A stretch of 64,000 bases of DNA from an uncultured Eubacterium sp. (GTDB lineage: Bacteria > Bacillota > Clostridia > Oscillospirales > Acutalibacteraceae). Below, one piece after another: positions 42,196 through 51,189 of the stretch; within the stretch, counting starts at the first letter, position 1, and each line of letters opens with the position of its first letter. The stretch is from assembly GCA_934561395.1 (NCBI GenBank), contig CAKTGF010000003.1:62001-126000 (forward strand), given 5' to 3'. Under the pieces are notes generated by a model. The model searched no databases. It saw only the letters and a list, made by a program, of their open reading frames with translations, and was not told where the DNA came from. The translations under genes and the position numbers were made by a program.

Positions 42196-43146
42196 TTAGC
42201 CTAATTCAATTTCTCGCAGCATTTGCCGTAAAACATCGCAGGAGCGCTTAAACATTTCCTGCTCCTCATCAGATAATTTCATTTCCACCACCTGGCGAAC
42301 GCCGCAGCGGTTAACTATGCTGGGTACGCCGATGTATATTCCCTTTTCTCCATACTCTCCCTTTAAGTATGCGGAAACCGAAAAGATACTGTTTTCATCA
42401 AACAAAATGGCACGGGTAAGCCTTGCAAGCACCATTCCGATTGCATAATAGGTTGCGCCCTTGGCATTAATTATTTCATAGGCGCTGTCCCTAACCTCAA
42501 CAGCTATTTTATCCATATCGTCATACAAATTTGCATAAATGGTCGCCATTTCGTCAAGGCGCTTAACCGACACTGAGGCTTGTGACCAGGCAACGAACTC
42601 ACTGTCGCCGTGCTCGCCGATAACATAGGCGTGAACATTGCGTGGGTTAACCTTAAAATAATCGCTCATGCTGTGGCGCAGGCGTGCCGAATCAAGTGAT
42701 GTGCCCGAGCCCAAAACTCTGCCGGAGGGAAATCCCGAAAGCTCATAAACAAGCTGGGTCATAATGTCAACAGGGTTTGATGCAACCAAAAACACCCCGT
42801 CAAAGCCGCTTTCAACGATGGGGTTGACTATTGATTTGAACACCTTATAGTTTTTTTGCAGCAAATCACGCCTTGTTTCGTTAGGCAGCTGTGGTGCGCC
42901 TGCACAAATTACAACCACATCGGCATTTGAGCAATCGCTGTAATCCCCGGAATAAATAGTCATTGAAGTTGGGGCAAAGGGCAAGCCCTGTGACAAATCC
43001 ATTGCCTCGCCCTTTGTGCGCTCCTTATTAATATCAATAAGCACAAGCTCATTGCAGATATTTTGATTAAGCATGGCATAAGCAAAACTCATGCCCACCA
43101 TGCCGCAGCCCACCAGGGCAACCTTGCGTTCGTCATATTTTTTCAC
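42196..43146 (-). CDS. ldh: L-lactate dehydrogenase
   Basis: A 316-residue NAD-dependent pyruvate reductase. Rossmann start VALVGCGMVGMSFAYAM, then VVICAGAPQLPNETRRDLL with the mobile-loop region, ASNPVDIMTQL, SGTSLDSARLRH with the substrate-binding Arg, and catalytic His in IGEHGDSEF. The start is GTG at 43146, with TTGGAG eight bases before. A terminator of the upstream phosphoribosyltransferase gene lies between, and I find no clear separate promoter, so expression may depend on readthrough. Malate dehydrogenase is excluded in part by the loop and Clostridial context, but not fully. Confidence 0.9.
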   Translation of the reverse strand: MKKYDERKVALVGCGMVGMSFAYAMLNQNICNELVLIDINKERTKGEAMDLSQGLPFAPTSMTIYSGDYSDCSNADVVVICAGAPQLPNETRRDLLQKNYKVFKSIVNPIVESGFDGVFLVASNPVDIMTQLVYELSGFPSGRVLGSGTSLDSARLRHSMSDYFKVNPRNVHAYVIGEHGDSEFVAWSQASVSVKRLDEMATIYANLYDDMDKIAVEVRDSAYEIINAKGATYYAIGMVLARLTRAILFDENSIFSVSAYLKGEYGEKGIYIGVPSIVNRCGVRQVVEMKLSDEEQEMFKRSCDVLRQMLREIELG

Positions 43147-43160
43147 AATATCACTCCAAT

Positions 43161-43188
43161 AAAAAAGACATCCTAAAAATAGGATGTC
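43161..43188 (-). terminator. Terminator between the phosphoribosyltransferase gene and ldh
   Basis: 9-bp stem GACATCCTA with a TTTT loop, followed on the - strand by TTTTTTATTGG. Confidence 0.8.
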
Positions 43189-43205
43189 CTGTTTATTGTA
43201 AAATA

Positions 43206-43748
43206 TTATTTAAAAAACAAAGGCAGTTTTGAAAGATAGATAATATCATCTCTGTAGGCAGCATCGCCCTCTGCAACCGGGAAGCAGGAGGCTACAACAT
43301 TTGCATTGAACTTTGCAAGAAGCTCCTTAACAGCTGCAAGGCTGCCGCCTGTTGACACAACATCGTCAACGATAAGAACCTTTTTGCCGTCAAGCAAATC
43401 GCCCTCCTCATGGCCCAAATACAAAGCCTGCTCTTTTTGGGTGGTAATTGATTGGTCGGAAACCTTTTCGGGTCTGTCCATATAAACCTTTACGCCCTTG
43501 CGAACAACAATGTATCTTTTGCCGCTGATACGGCTCATTTCGTATGCAAGAGGAATTGATTTTGCCTCGGGAGTTACTATGTAATCAAAATCAGGTGCCT
43601 TTTTTAGGAGCGCCTCGGCGCAGGCCTGAGTTAATTCAACATCGCCGAACAAAATAAACGCCGCAATGTCAAGCTTGTCGCTTACGGAAAACTTTTGCAG
43701 CTTGCGCTTTAAGCCTGCAATTTCAAGTTCATAATATTCCTTGCTCAT
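43206..43748 (-). CDS. Purine-type phosphoribosyltransferase (Apt-like)
   Basis: A 180-residue type I PRTase. The PRPP-binding loop VLIVDDVVSTGGSL is clear, with VTPEAKSIPLAYEMS and RYIVVRKGVKVYM as in adenine/xanthine PRTases. It is therefore a base-salvage enzyme by family, but could also be a regulatory or orphan PRTase. It overlaps hinT by four bases (ATGA) and shares a small operon with hinT and alaS. Base specificity is not readable. Confidence 0.82.
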   Translation of the reverse strand: MSKEYYELEIAGLKRKLQKFSVSDKLDIAAFILFGDVELTQACAEALLKKAPDFDYIVTPEAKSIPLAYEMSRISGKRYIVVRKGVKVYMDRPEKVSDQSITTQKEQALYLGHEEGDLLDGKKVLIVDDVVSTGGSLAAVKELLAKFNANVVASCFPVAEGDAAYRDDIIYLSKLPLFFK

Positions 43749-44077
43749 ATTAAGCCCTCCCCTAACTCAGTGCCGCCGATAAGGTGGAAATGTAGGTGCA
43801 TTACCGTTTGACCTGCATCAGCGCCGCAGTTATTAATTATTCTGTATGATGTAATGCCCTGTGATTTTGCGATTTCGGGCATTTTTTCAAAAATGTGAGC
43901 AACATATTTGCTGTTATCGGCATTAATATCGTTAACGCAATCAATATGCTCCTTAGGCACGCAAAGAATGTGTACCGGTGCAACCGGGTTCAAATCCTTA
44001 AAGGCAAGCATCATATCATCCTCATAAACCTTGGTTGAGGGAATGTTACCGTTTACTATCTCACAAAAAACGCACAT
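43745..44077 (-). CDS. hinT: HIT-family nucleotide hydrolase HinT
   Basis: A 110-residue histidine-triad protein. The N-terminal CVFCEIVNGNIPS and the C-terminal MHLHFHLIGG with the H-x-H-x-H triad define the HinT branch, which hydrolyses AMP-lysine or similar phosphoramidates, including those released from aminoacyl-tRNA synthetases. It is 12 bases downstream of alaS and overlaps the PRTase start, a fitting place for an enzyme that clears adenylates. AAGGAG precedes the ATG. Confidence 0.93.
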   Translation of the reverse strand: MCVFCEIVNGNIPSTKVYEDDMMLAFKDLNPVAPVHILCVPKEHIDCVNDINADNSKYVAHIFEKMPEIAKSQGITSYRIINNCGADAGQTVMHLHFHLIGGTELGEGLI

Positions 44078-44089
44078 AGCAATACTCCT

Positions 44090-46717
44090 TTACTGAACAA
44101 TATTTTTAACTATATCAACTGTTGCAGCAACAGCGTCGTCAAGCTTTGAAACATCCTTTGCGCCTGCCATAGCAGAATCGGGGCGTCCGCCGCCTCCGCC
44201 GCCTGCAAGTTTTGCGACCTCACGAACAACATCGCCTGCCTTAACGCCTGTCTTTACGGCATTTTTACCGCATACTGCAACAATTGTTGCCTTTTCGCCG
44301 TTAGCGCCTGCAATAATTGCAACTGCATTGTCGTTGGCAGCCTTAAGGTCATCGCCCATTGAACGGAGAGCGTCAGGTGTTGAACCGTCAACACGGGCGG
44401 TAAATACCTCAAGCTCCCCAACCTTTTCGGGATTTGAGAACATATCTGCGCTCTTAAGCTTTGTAATGGTTGCGTTAAGGTTAACAATCTCCTTTTCCTG
44501 TGCCTTTGACTGAGCGGAAAGAGCGCTTACCCTTTCTTCAACATCAGCCTCGCTGCACTTAAGGGTTGAAGAAACATTTGCAATAACCTTATCGTTATTA
44601 TGCATAATATCCAACACGCCGTAGCCTGTTACCGCCGTAATTCTTCTTACGCCCGCTGCAACAGACGCCTCGCCTATAATTTTGAAAAGACCCAATTGAC
44701 CGGAGTTGGCAACATGTGTGCCGCCGCAGAATTCTGTTGAGAAATCCCCTGCCTTAACAACACGAACAACATCGCCGTACTTTTCGCCGAACAGCATCAT
44801 AGCGCCCATTTTCTTAGCCTCTTCAATGGGCATTTCCTTCATTTCAACAGGCTGGGTTTGCATAATAAAGTCATTTACCATTGCCTCAACCTGATTAATT
44901 TCATCTTCTGTCATTGGGTTAAAGTGAGTAAAGTCAAAGCGAACTTCATTTTCGTTAACAAGCTGGCCTGCCTGCTCGACATGAGTGCCCAAAACCTTAC
45001 GGAGTGCGGCCTGGAGTAAATGAGCGGCAGTATGGTTGCGCATAATTGCCTTTCTTCTTTCAACATCAACCTTGGCGTCAACAGTATCTCCAACGGAAAT
45101 AACGCCCTTGGTAACCTTGCCCTTGTGAAGATAAATTAAATCTGCATTTTTAGCGGTATCGCTTACGGCAAAAGCATTGTCATCGTTGCCGATAAGACCT
45201 GTATCGCCCACCTGGCCGCCGCTTAATGCGTAAAACGGAGTTTTATCAAGAACAACCGTTCCCTCTTCGCCTGCGCCCAGCATATTTACAAGCTCGCCGT
45301 CTGCATTGATTATTGCAAGCACCTTTGCACTCGCCTCAAAATCGGTATAGCCAACAAATTCGGTTGCCTCAGCGTCAATCTTAACAGATGAGCCTTTCCA
45401 AGCGTCTGCGCCGGCATCCTTACGAGCGGCACGGGCAGTTGCTTTTTGATTTGCAAGCAGCTCGTTGAACCTATCCTCGTCAACGGTCATTCCCTTTTCT
45501 TCAAGAACATCCTTGGTTAAATCAAGGGGGAAGCCAAAGGTATCGTTAAGCTTAAATGCATCCTCTCCTGAAAATACCGTGCCCTCTGTTTTTGAAATAT
45601 ATTCATCCAAAAGAGCAAGGCCTGCATCAATGGTTTTGCCAAAACTCTCTTCTTCAGAAAGGATAACCTTTTTGATAAGCTCTGCTTTATCATTAAGCTC
45701 GGGATAAGCAACCTTATTATCATCAATTACAGTGTCGCAAACCTTGTAAAGGAACGGCTCGTTAACGCCTAAAAGCCTGCCGTGGCGGCACGCCCTGCGG
45801 ATAAGACGGCGGAGAACATAGCCCCTGCCGTTATTTGACGGGATTACGCCGTCGCCAATCATAAAGGTTGATGAACGAACATGGTCTGTAATAACACGAA
45901 GGGATACATCGTTTTTAGCGTCATCGTGGTAGTGAACACCTGCAATTTCGGTAATTTTGTTCATTGTGTTTTGAACGGTATCAACCTCAAAAATATTATC
46001 AACGCCCTGCATAATGCAAGCAAGCCTTTCAAGACCCATGCCGGTATCAATATTCTTTTGCTTAAGTTCTGAATAATTGCCGTTGCCGTCGTTGTCAAAC
46101 TGGCTGAAAACATTGTTCCAAAATTCAGTATATCTGTCGCACTCGCAGCCGGGGCCGCAATCTGGAGAGCCGCAGCCGTATTTTTCGCCACGGTCAAAAT
46201 AAATCTCCGAGCAGGGGCCGCAGGGACCTGAGCCGTGCTCCCAGAAATTATCCTCCTTGCCAAGGCGAACTATGTGTGAGGGGTCAACGCCGTTTTGTTT
46301 TGTCCAAATCTCAAATGCTTCATCGTCATTTTCGTAAATTGTAACATAAAGCTTATCTATTGGCATTTCAAGCACTTTGGTGCAAAATTCCCAAGCCCAG
46401 GCAGTAGCCTCCTTCTTGAAATAATCGCCAAAAGAGAAATTGCCCAGCATTTCAAAAAATGTGCCGTGACGGGCGGTTTTACCAACCTGCTCAATATCGG
46501 GTGTACGAATACATTTTTGGCAGGTGGTAACCCTTGATTTCGGTGGAGTAACCTCGCCTGTAAAATACTTTTTCATAGGTGCCATGCCGGAGTTGATAAG
46601 AAGAAGGCTTTTATCCCCGTTTGGCACAAGAGAAAAGGAAGGCAATCTTAAATGCCCCTTGCTTTCAAAGAAAGAAAGATATTTTTCTCTTAAATCGTTT
46701 AAAGATGTCCATTCCAT
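44090..46717 (-). CDS. alaS: Alanyl-tRNA synthetase
   Basis: An 875-residue synthetase. Starts MEWTSLNDLREKYLSFFESKGH; the catalytic core has PLLINSGMAPMKKYF-like (LLINSGMAPMK) and GMGLERLA; the editing domain has HTAAHLLQAALRK and CGGTHV; the C-Ala domain ends with a Gly-rich stretch then RPDSAMAGAKD. GAGG precedes the ATG at 46717 at long spacing; readings from 46801 would add 28 residues not typical of AlaRS. Length equals the family norm. It is upstream of hinT and the PRTase. Confidence 0.97.
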   Translation of the reverse strand: MEWTSLNDLREKYLSFFESKGHLRLPSFSLVPNGDKSLLLINSGMAPMKKYFTGEVTPPKSRVTTCQKCIRTPDIEQVGKTARHGTFFEMLGNFSFGDYFKKEATAWAWEFCTKVLEMPIDKLYVTIYENDDEAFEIWTKQNGVDPSHIVRLGKEDNFWEHGSGPCGPCSEIYFDRGEKYGCGSPDCGPGCECDRYTEFWNNVFSQFDNDGNGNYSELKQKNIDTGMGLERLACIMQGVDNIFEVDTVQNTMNKITEIAGVHYHDDAKNDVSLRVITDHVRSSTFMIGDGVIPSNNGRGYVLRRLIRRACRHGRLLGVNEPFLYKVCDTVIDDNKVAYPELNDKAELIKKVILSEEESFGKTIDAGLALLDEYISKTEGTVFSGEDAFKLNDTFGFPLDLTKDVLEEKGMTVDEDRFNELLANQKATARAARKDAGADAWKGSSVKIDAEATEFVGYTDFEASAKVLAIINADGELVNMLGAGEEGTVVLDKTPFYALSGGQVGDTGLIGNDDNAFAVSDTAKNADLIYLHKGKVTKGVISVGDTVDAKVDVERRKAIMRNHTAAHLLQAALRKVLGTHVEQAGQLVNENEVRFDFTHFNPMTEDEINQVEAMVNDFIMQTQPVEMKEMPIEEAKKMGAMMLFGEKYGDVVRVVKAGDFSTEFCGGTHVANSGQLGLFKIIGEASVAAGVRRITAVTGYGVLDIMHNNDKVIANVSSTLKCSEADVEERVSALSAQSKAQEKEIVNLNATITKLKSADMFSNPEKVGELEVFTARVDGSTPDALRSMGDDLKAANDNAVAIIAGANGEKATIVAVCGKNAVKTGVKAGDVVREVAKLAGGGGGGRPDSAMAGAKDVSKLDDAVAATVDIVKNIVQ

Positions 46718-46793
46718 TTTAATATATACCTCAATTCCACGCTTAAACGCAAAATATAATATCGTTAATACGCAATATGCTTTACAAAATTGC

Positions 46794-46820
46794 AAGGGCA
46801 ACTAAAGCAGTTGCCCTTTT
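46794..46820. terminator. Hairpin between ydbC and alaS
   Basis: 10-bp stem AAGGGCAACT with a 5-nt loop. The T-run (TTTTTT) lies on the + strand side, although the genes on both sides are on the - strand; on that strand the following TTGCAATTTT is a poor T-tract. Confidence 0.55.
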
Positions 46821-46837
46821 TTAGAACATTAATAGAA

Positions 46838-47053
46838 TTAAAGTTTTTCTGCAATTTTTGTAAGCTCGATAAGCTCTTCCTTAGTAAAGGTTAAGCCCTT
46901 GCTCATTTTGTCGTGCTCGGGTGACCAATCTCTAACGTCAACCTTAGGCTCACGACCGTTCCATGAAATCATGTTAACTTCTCTTGTCCAGCCTCTTGCT
47001 GTTTCAGAGATAACACCTAAATGCTCAGTGATTTCATACTTAATTTCAGGCAT
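46838..47053 (-). CDS. ydbC: YdbC/PC4-like single-stranded DNA-binding protein
   Basis: A 71-residue protein: KYEITEHLGVISE, GWTREVNMISWNGREPKVD and RDWSPEHDKMSKGLTFTKEE match the bacterial YdbC family, related to the eukaryotic PC4 coactivator fold that binds single-stranded nucleic acid. Length is complete for the family. AAAGGAGGAG precedes the ATG. It follows ackA by 49 bases; a separate promoter is not obvious. Cellular function is poorly known. Confidence 0.9.
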   Translation of the reverse strand: MPEIKYEITEHLGVISETARGWTREVNMISWNGREPKVDVRDWSPEHDKMSKGLTFTKEELIELTKIAEKL

Positions 47054-47102
47054 TGCTTTCTCCTCCTTTGCTTGATTCTATATAAAAAATTACTTACAAA
47101 AG

Positions 47103-48326
47103 TTATTTTTTGAGCTCGGATACGATTTTTTGTGTGTCACGGGCAATCATAAGCTCCTCGTTGGTTGCAAGAACAAATACTCTTACTCGGTCGTCGCTGT
47201 TTGAAAGCTCAGCCTCTGCACCCTTAACGGTTTGCTGGTTGAGAGCCTCGTTAATGCTAACGCCCATATAGCCCAAATATGAGCAAACCTTTGAACGGAG
47301 CCAGAAGCCGTTTTCGCCGATACCGCCTGTAAATACGATAGCGTCAACGCCGTTCATTGCGGCAATGTATGAACCTATGAACTTTGCAATTTCATAAGCC
47401 TGCATCTCGTGTGCAAGGGTTGCTCTTTCGTTGCCCTCGTTTTGAGCGGCGCAAATATCTCTGTCGTCAGATGAAACGCCTGAAATAGCCGAAACGCCTG
47501 ATTTTTTGTTAAGCACAGCATCCATCTCGTCGGGAGTTAAGTTTTCCTGCTTCATAATATATGTTACAGCTGAGGGGTCAACTCCGCCTGAGCGTGTGCC
47601 CATCATAAAGCCGTCAAGGGGTGTAAAGCCCATTGAGGTATCAACAACCTTGCCGTGGCTGATGGCTGCGATTGAGGAGCCGTTGCCAAGGTGGCAGGTA
47701 ATGATTTTAAGATCTCTGATGTCCTTACCCATTCTTTCGGCAACTCTGTTTGAAACAAACTTGTGTGATGTGCCGTGGAAGCCGTAGCGGCGGATGCCGT
47801 ACTTTTCATAGTATTCATAAGGGAGCGCATACATATATGCCTTTGGCGGCATTGTTGAATGAAATGCGGTATCAAATACAAATACCTGGGGAACCGACGG
47901 GCCAACTACGCTGAGGCAAGCCTCATAGCCCTGAATATTTGCCGGTGTATGTAACGGAGCCAAGGGAGCAAGTGACTTAACACCCTCTGCAACCTTTTCG
48001 TCAACCAAAACAGATTGGCTGTAAAGAGCGCCGCCCTGAACGATTCTGTGGCCGATAGCGTCAATTTCATCAAAGCTGTCAACAACCTTGTACTCGCTTT
48101 CGGAAAGGATGTGCTTAACCTCGTTGAAAGCGTCTGTATGAGTAAGAAGTTCCTTATCATAAGTGTGCTTTTCGCCGTTAAGCTTAATGATTACATTTTC
48201 CTCGCCGCCGCTGATCGGAAGGCCTATTCTTTCAATAGCACCGCTGCAAAGGACAGACTCGTCTGACATATCCATAAGCTGATATTTGAGAGAGGAGCTG
48301 CCACAATTTATTACTAAAATCTTCAA
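47103..48326 (-). CDS. ackA: Acetate kinase
   Basis: A 407-residue kinase making ATP and acetate from acetyl phosphate. Signatures: INCGSSSLKYQL at the start, FDTAFHSTMP, RRYGFHGTSHKFVS, HLGNGSSIAAI and TGGIGENG near the C-terminus, in the normal order and spacing. TGGAGG precedes the ATG. No phosphotransacetylase gene is in the window. The promoter overlaps that of the divergent tmcAL, whose product uses acetate. Confidence 0.97.
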   Translation of the reverse strand: MKILVINCGSSSLKYQLMDMSDESVLCSGAIERIGLPISGGEENVIIKLNGEKHTYDKELLTHTDAFNEVKHILSESEYKVVDSFDEIDAIGHRIVQGGALYSQSVLVDEKVAEGVKSLAPLAPLHTPANIQGYEACLSVVGPSVPQVFVFDTAFHSTMPPKAYMYALPYEYYEKYGIRRYGFHGTSHKFVSNRVAERMGKDIRDLKIITCHLGNGSSIAAISHGKVVDTSMGFTPLDGFMMGTRSGGVDPSAVTYIMKQENLTPDEMDAVLNKKSGVSAISGVSSDDRDICAAQNEGNERATLAHEMQAYEIAKFIGSYIAAMNGVDAIVFTGGIGENGFWLRSKVCSYLGYMGVSINEALNQQTVKGAEAELSNSDDRVRVFVLATNEELMIARDTQKIVSELKK

Positions 48327-48342
48327 AATGTTTCCTCCATAC

Positions 48343-48371
48343 TTGAAATATTATATTACATTTTATATAAT
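48343..48371 (+). promoter_or_regulatory. Promoter of tmcAL
   Basis: TTGAAA (48343-48348), 17 bp, TATAAT (48366-48371). Its -10 overlaps the -10 of the opposing ackA promoter. Confidence 0.6.
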
Positions 48372-48396
48372 ATAATATATAAATATAAATTGTCAA
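48369..48396 (-). promoter_or_regulatory. Promoter of ackA
   Basis: On the - strand, TTGACA (48391-48396) and TATATT (48369-48374) at 16 bp; the AT-rich stretch allows neighbouring -10 registers too. Confidence 0.55.
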
Positions 48397-48425
48397 GGGA
48401 AAACTACTGAAAAAAGGTATTTTTT

Positions 48426-49490
48426 ATGAATTTGGGCATTATTTGCGAATTTAACCCCTTTCACAAGGGTCACAAGCACTTGATTGACAGTGTAAAAAAA
48501 GACGACAATAAAATAATATGCGCCATGAGCGGAAATTTTGTGCAGCGTGGCGAAATGGCGGTTTATGACAAATACCAAAGGGCAAGGGTCGCATTGGAAA
48601 ATGGTGCCGATTTGGTAATTGAAATACCGACGGTATGCTCCACCCTCTCGGCACAGGGCTTTGCAAGGGCAGGCGTTGAGATACTTGAGGCAACAGGCAT
48701 CTGCCAAGGCATTGCCTTTGGGGCGGAATGTGATAATACCGACGAGCTGCTTAATATTTCCAAGGAAATAATTGAAAAGGACGAGGAAATAAAGGCGCAA
48801 CTTAAAAGCGGCGTTTCCTACCCTCGTGCAAGGCGTGAGGTTATTGATTCCCCCCTGCTTGACAGCCCCAACAACATTTTGGCGATTGAATACCTGACCT
48901 GCACAAGCCTTAAGCCCTATGCGGTAAAGCGGATAGGAAAGGGTCACGATACCGACGATGAGGAATACAGCGCATCAGAAATAAGAAAGCATTTAAGCCC
49001 AAACGAGATTGCAAGTCTTAAAAACTGCGAAAGCGCCGTTTTATACAAGCTAAGGTCAATGACTGCGGAGGACTTTAAGAAAATCGACGATGTGAGCGAG
49101 GGCCTTGAAAACAGAATTGTTCAAGCGGTAAAAACAGCGTCAAGCCTTGAGGAGCTTTATGATAATATCAAAACAAAGCGCTACACCCATTCAAGAATAA
49201 GAAGAATTATTTTAAGGGCATTTTTGTCAATTGACGGCAAAGCAGAACCACAGCCCCGATATTTGCATATTTTAGGCTTTAACAGCGCAGGCAGGCAGCT
49301 TTTGGGCGAAATGAAAAAAACCGCCGAATTGCCCGTTATTTGCAAATACAGCGACGTTTTTAACTATGATGAAAATGTGCAGCGGCTTTATAAGCAGGAA
49401 TGCCTGTTTACGGATATTTACAACCTGGGCTTTAACCCGGTGCGCCCCTGCGGAAAAGAGCAGGCAAGCAAAATAGTAACAATTGATTAA
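48426..49490 (+). CDS. tmcAL: tRNA(Met) cytidine acetate ligase TmcAL
   Basis: A 354-residue nucleotidyltransferase-like enzyme (former YlbM) that activates acetate with ATP and acetylates the wobble cytidine of elongator tRNA-Met. The N-terminus GIICEFNPFHKGHKHLI holds the HxGH motif (His13-His16), followed by MSGNFVQRGEMAVYDKYQRA and GADLVIEIP, all characteristic of this family. It is divergent from ackA, which produces acetate. It ends at a strong bidirectional terminator. Confidence 0.93.
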   Translation: MNLGIICEFNPFHKGHKHLIDSVKKDDNKIICAMSGNFVQRGEMAVYDKYQRARVALENGADLVIEIPTVCSTLSAQGFARAGVEILEATGICQGIAFGAECDNTDELLNISKEIIEKDEEIKAQLKSGVSYPRARREVIDSPLLDSPNNILAIEYLTCTSLKPYAVKRIGKGHDTDDEEYSASEIRKHLSPNEIASLKNCESAVLYKLRSMTAEDFKKIDDVSEGLENRIVQAVKTASSLEELYDNIKTKRYTHSRIRRIILRAFLSIDGKAEPQPRYLHILGFNSAGRQLLGEMKKTAELPVICKYSDVFNYDENVQRLYKQECLFTDIYNLGFNPVRPCGKEQASKIVTID

Positions 49491-49503
49491 TGCATATACT
49501 AAC

Positions 49504-49540
49504 AAAAGGGTGCAACCGATGTGTTCGGTTGCACCCTTTT
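49504..49540. terminator. Bidirectional terminator between tmcAL and rnmV
   Basis: 16-bp perfect stem (AAAAGGGTGCAACCGA) with a TGTGT loop and T-run. The tip CCGA-TGTGT-TCGG recalls the first hairpin at 58659-58673, and GGTGCAACCGA recalls the outer arms of repeat A at 22376. Confidence 0.9.
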
Positions 49541-49546
49541 TAAACA

Positions 49547-50152
49547 TTATCTATCGCTGCCAACCTTTATTTCATTTGCAAGGGCGAGAAAATCCGCCCT
49601 GCTCATTGAGCTATTAATATAGGTTATCAACGAATTGGTTGAAAGAAACTCCGGTAAATTAAGCCTTGAAAGCAGTTCTTTTTTGTTTTGCTTTGCATTA
49701 GGCGTGCCTGACAGTTCAAGGGCAAACAAATCGTAATTTGTAACCGGGTCCGAGTTTTCCCCTTGGCTGAAATTAACATTAGCCATTTTAAGAGCCTGCA
49801 ATATCACATCACGGGTCATACCCTCGACCCCAAGCTTACCCTCCTTTGAGGGCTTGGCTTTGCGGCTTTCCTTGCCGTAAACATCGGGAATATAGGCGTT
49901 GATTATTTTATCCTTGGGAACGCCGGACGATATATAATTTCTTATCATAAAGCCTGCATGGTCAGAATCGGTAAAAATTATAATTCCCCTTTCATTGGCA
50001 ATCCGTTTTATAAAGGAAAGCTTTTTCTTATCCTTAAAAACGGAAAAGCCGTTTGTTTCAATAATAAAGGCGTCTATTATATTGGAAAGCTTGATTTTAT
50101 CATACCTGCCCTCAACAATAACCGCCTGTGAAATTTTAAGCTTATCACTCAT
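49547..50152 (-). CDS. rnmV: Ribonuclease M5 (TOPRIM)
   Basis: A 201-residue TOPRIM nuclease for 5S rRNA maturation. AVIVEGRYDKIKL has the catalytic Glu; GIIIFTDSDHAGFMIRNYI has the DxD aspartates; EGKLGVEGMTRDVI matches the GVEH-like block of RNase M5. Its start overlaps the holA stop by one base (TAATG). Last gene of the lacZ-comEC-holA-rnmV run. Other small TOPRIM proteins are possible but fit less well. Confidence 0.88.
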   Translation of the reverse strand: MSDKLKISQAVIVEGRYDKIKLSNIIDAFIIETNGFSVFKDKKKLSFIKRIANERGIIIFTDSDHAGFMIRNYISSGVPKDKIINAYIPDVYGKESRKAKPSKEGKLGVEGMTRDVILQALKMANVNFSQGENSDPVTNYDLFALELSGTPNAKQNKKELLSRLNLPEFLSTNSLITYINSSMSRADFLALANEIKVGSDR

Positions 50153-51189
50153 TATTTGTTCCTCAACATAAGCAGTTTGGCGATAGTTTCCTCCAAAACC
50201 ACTCTTTTTTCAATTGTGGCGGATTTTAAAAGCTCATCTGCCCATGAAAGCACATCAATTGCCTGCCTGAGCCCCTCAAAGCTGACATTTCTTGAATCCC
50301 TTGCCGCATTGCGAAGCAGAAATTCCCTGCCACGGTAGGAAAAATATTCGCCCACATTCATTTCGCTTTCCCCTGCCGCCTTGGCACACTTAACACGGTA
50401 CATATCAATATAGCAGGAGGAAATAACCGACATAATCGCAATTTCAGATTCCTTTTGCGCCAACAGGTTATTAAGTATGGTATAGGCACCGTCGCTGTTG
50501 CCGTTTAAAATGTTTTTTGACAAATCGAACACCTTTGCCTGAAGGCTTTTTGTGGCAAGCCTGTCTATTATTTCCTTGGAAATAATACCGTCTTGGGAAT
50601 AGGAGCACATTTTATCAAGCTCGTTAAACAATATTTTCATATCATTTCCCACAACTGAAACAAGGTATCTTGCGCCCCGGGCGTCCAGCGCACACTTGTG
50701 CCTTTTTGCATAGCTTACCAAAAGTTTTACCAGCTCGCCCTCGGTTTTTTTATCAATGCACACGGCATTGCCTGCCTTTTCAAAGTGCTTGATAATGGTT
50801 TTCCACTTTGAATTTTTCTTTTGGTCAACCTCAATGCTGTCAAACCAAAAAACAAGTACGCAGGTGTCGGGAACATCCTTAAAGAATTCCTTAAGCTCGT
50901 TCATATCCCCTGCGGATTTGTCAAGGGGATAATCGTGCACCAGCAAAAACGAGCGCTCCGCCATCATGGGGAGCATTTCTGCATCCTGCAAAATCTCGTT
51001 AATTGAGGTATCCCTGCCCTCATACTCGTGCAGGTTAAAATCGGCAAAGGTGGGTTCAACAACTGCACTTTTAAGTTTTTTAACATAGTATTCCTTAAGG
51101 TAGCTTTCCTCGCCGTAAATCATATAAACGCTTGAAATGCTGTTGGTTTTAATCTGTTCCTTAAGTTCAGCCTCCCCTATTATTGCCAT
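50152..51189 (-). CDS. holA: DNA polymerase III delta subunit
   Basis: A 345-residue clamp-loader subunit. SVYMIYGEESYLKEYYV is the N-terminal AAA+-like glycine loop, degenerate as in all delta subunits; the middle LVSVVGNDMKILFNELDKM and the C-terminal helical collar domain (VSFEGLRQAIDVLSWADELLK) match HolA. Start ATG follows AAGGAGG inside the end of comEC, giving a 10-base overlap. The holA gene next to comEC is the usual Firmicute arrangement. Confidence 0.93.
   Translation of the reverse strand: MAIIGEAELKEQIKTNSISSVYMIYGEESYLKEYYVKKLKSAVVEPTFADFNLHEYEGRDTSINEILQDAEMLPMMAERSFLLVHDYPLDKSAGDMNELKEFFKDVPDTCVLVFWFDSIEVDQKKNSKWKTIIKHFEKAGNAVCIDKKTEGELVKLLVSYAKRHKCALDARGARYLVSVVGNDMKILFNELDKMCSYSQDGIISKEIIDRLATKSLQAKVFDLSKNILNGNSDGAYTILNNLLAQKESEIAIMSVISSCYIDMYRVKCAKAAGESEMNVGEYFSYRGREFLLRNAARDSRNVSFEGLRQAIDVLSWADELLKSATIEKRVVLEETIAKLLMLRNK

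Noticed and set aside
48393..48947. 184-residue - strand ORF antisense to tmcAL
   Set aside because: Covers the tmcAL start and promoter region; tmcAL is supported by strong family motifs.
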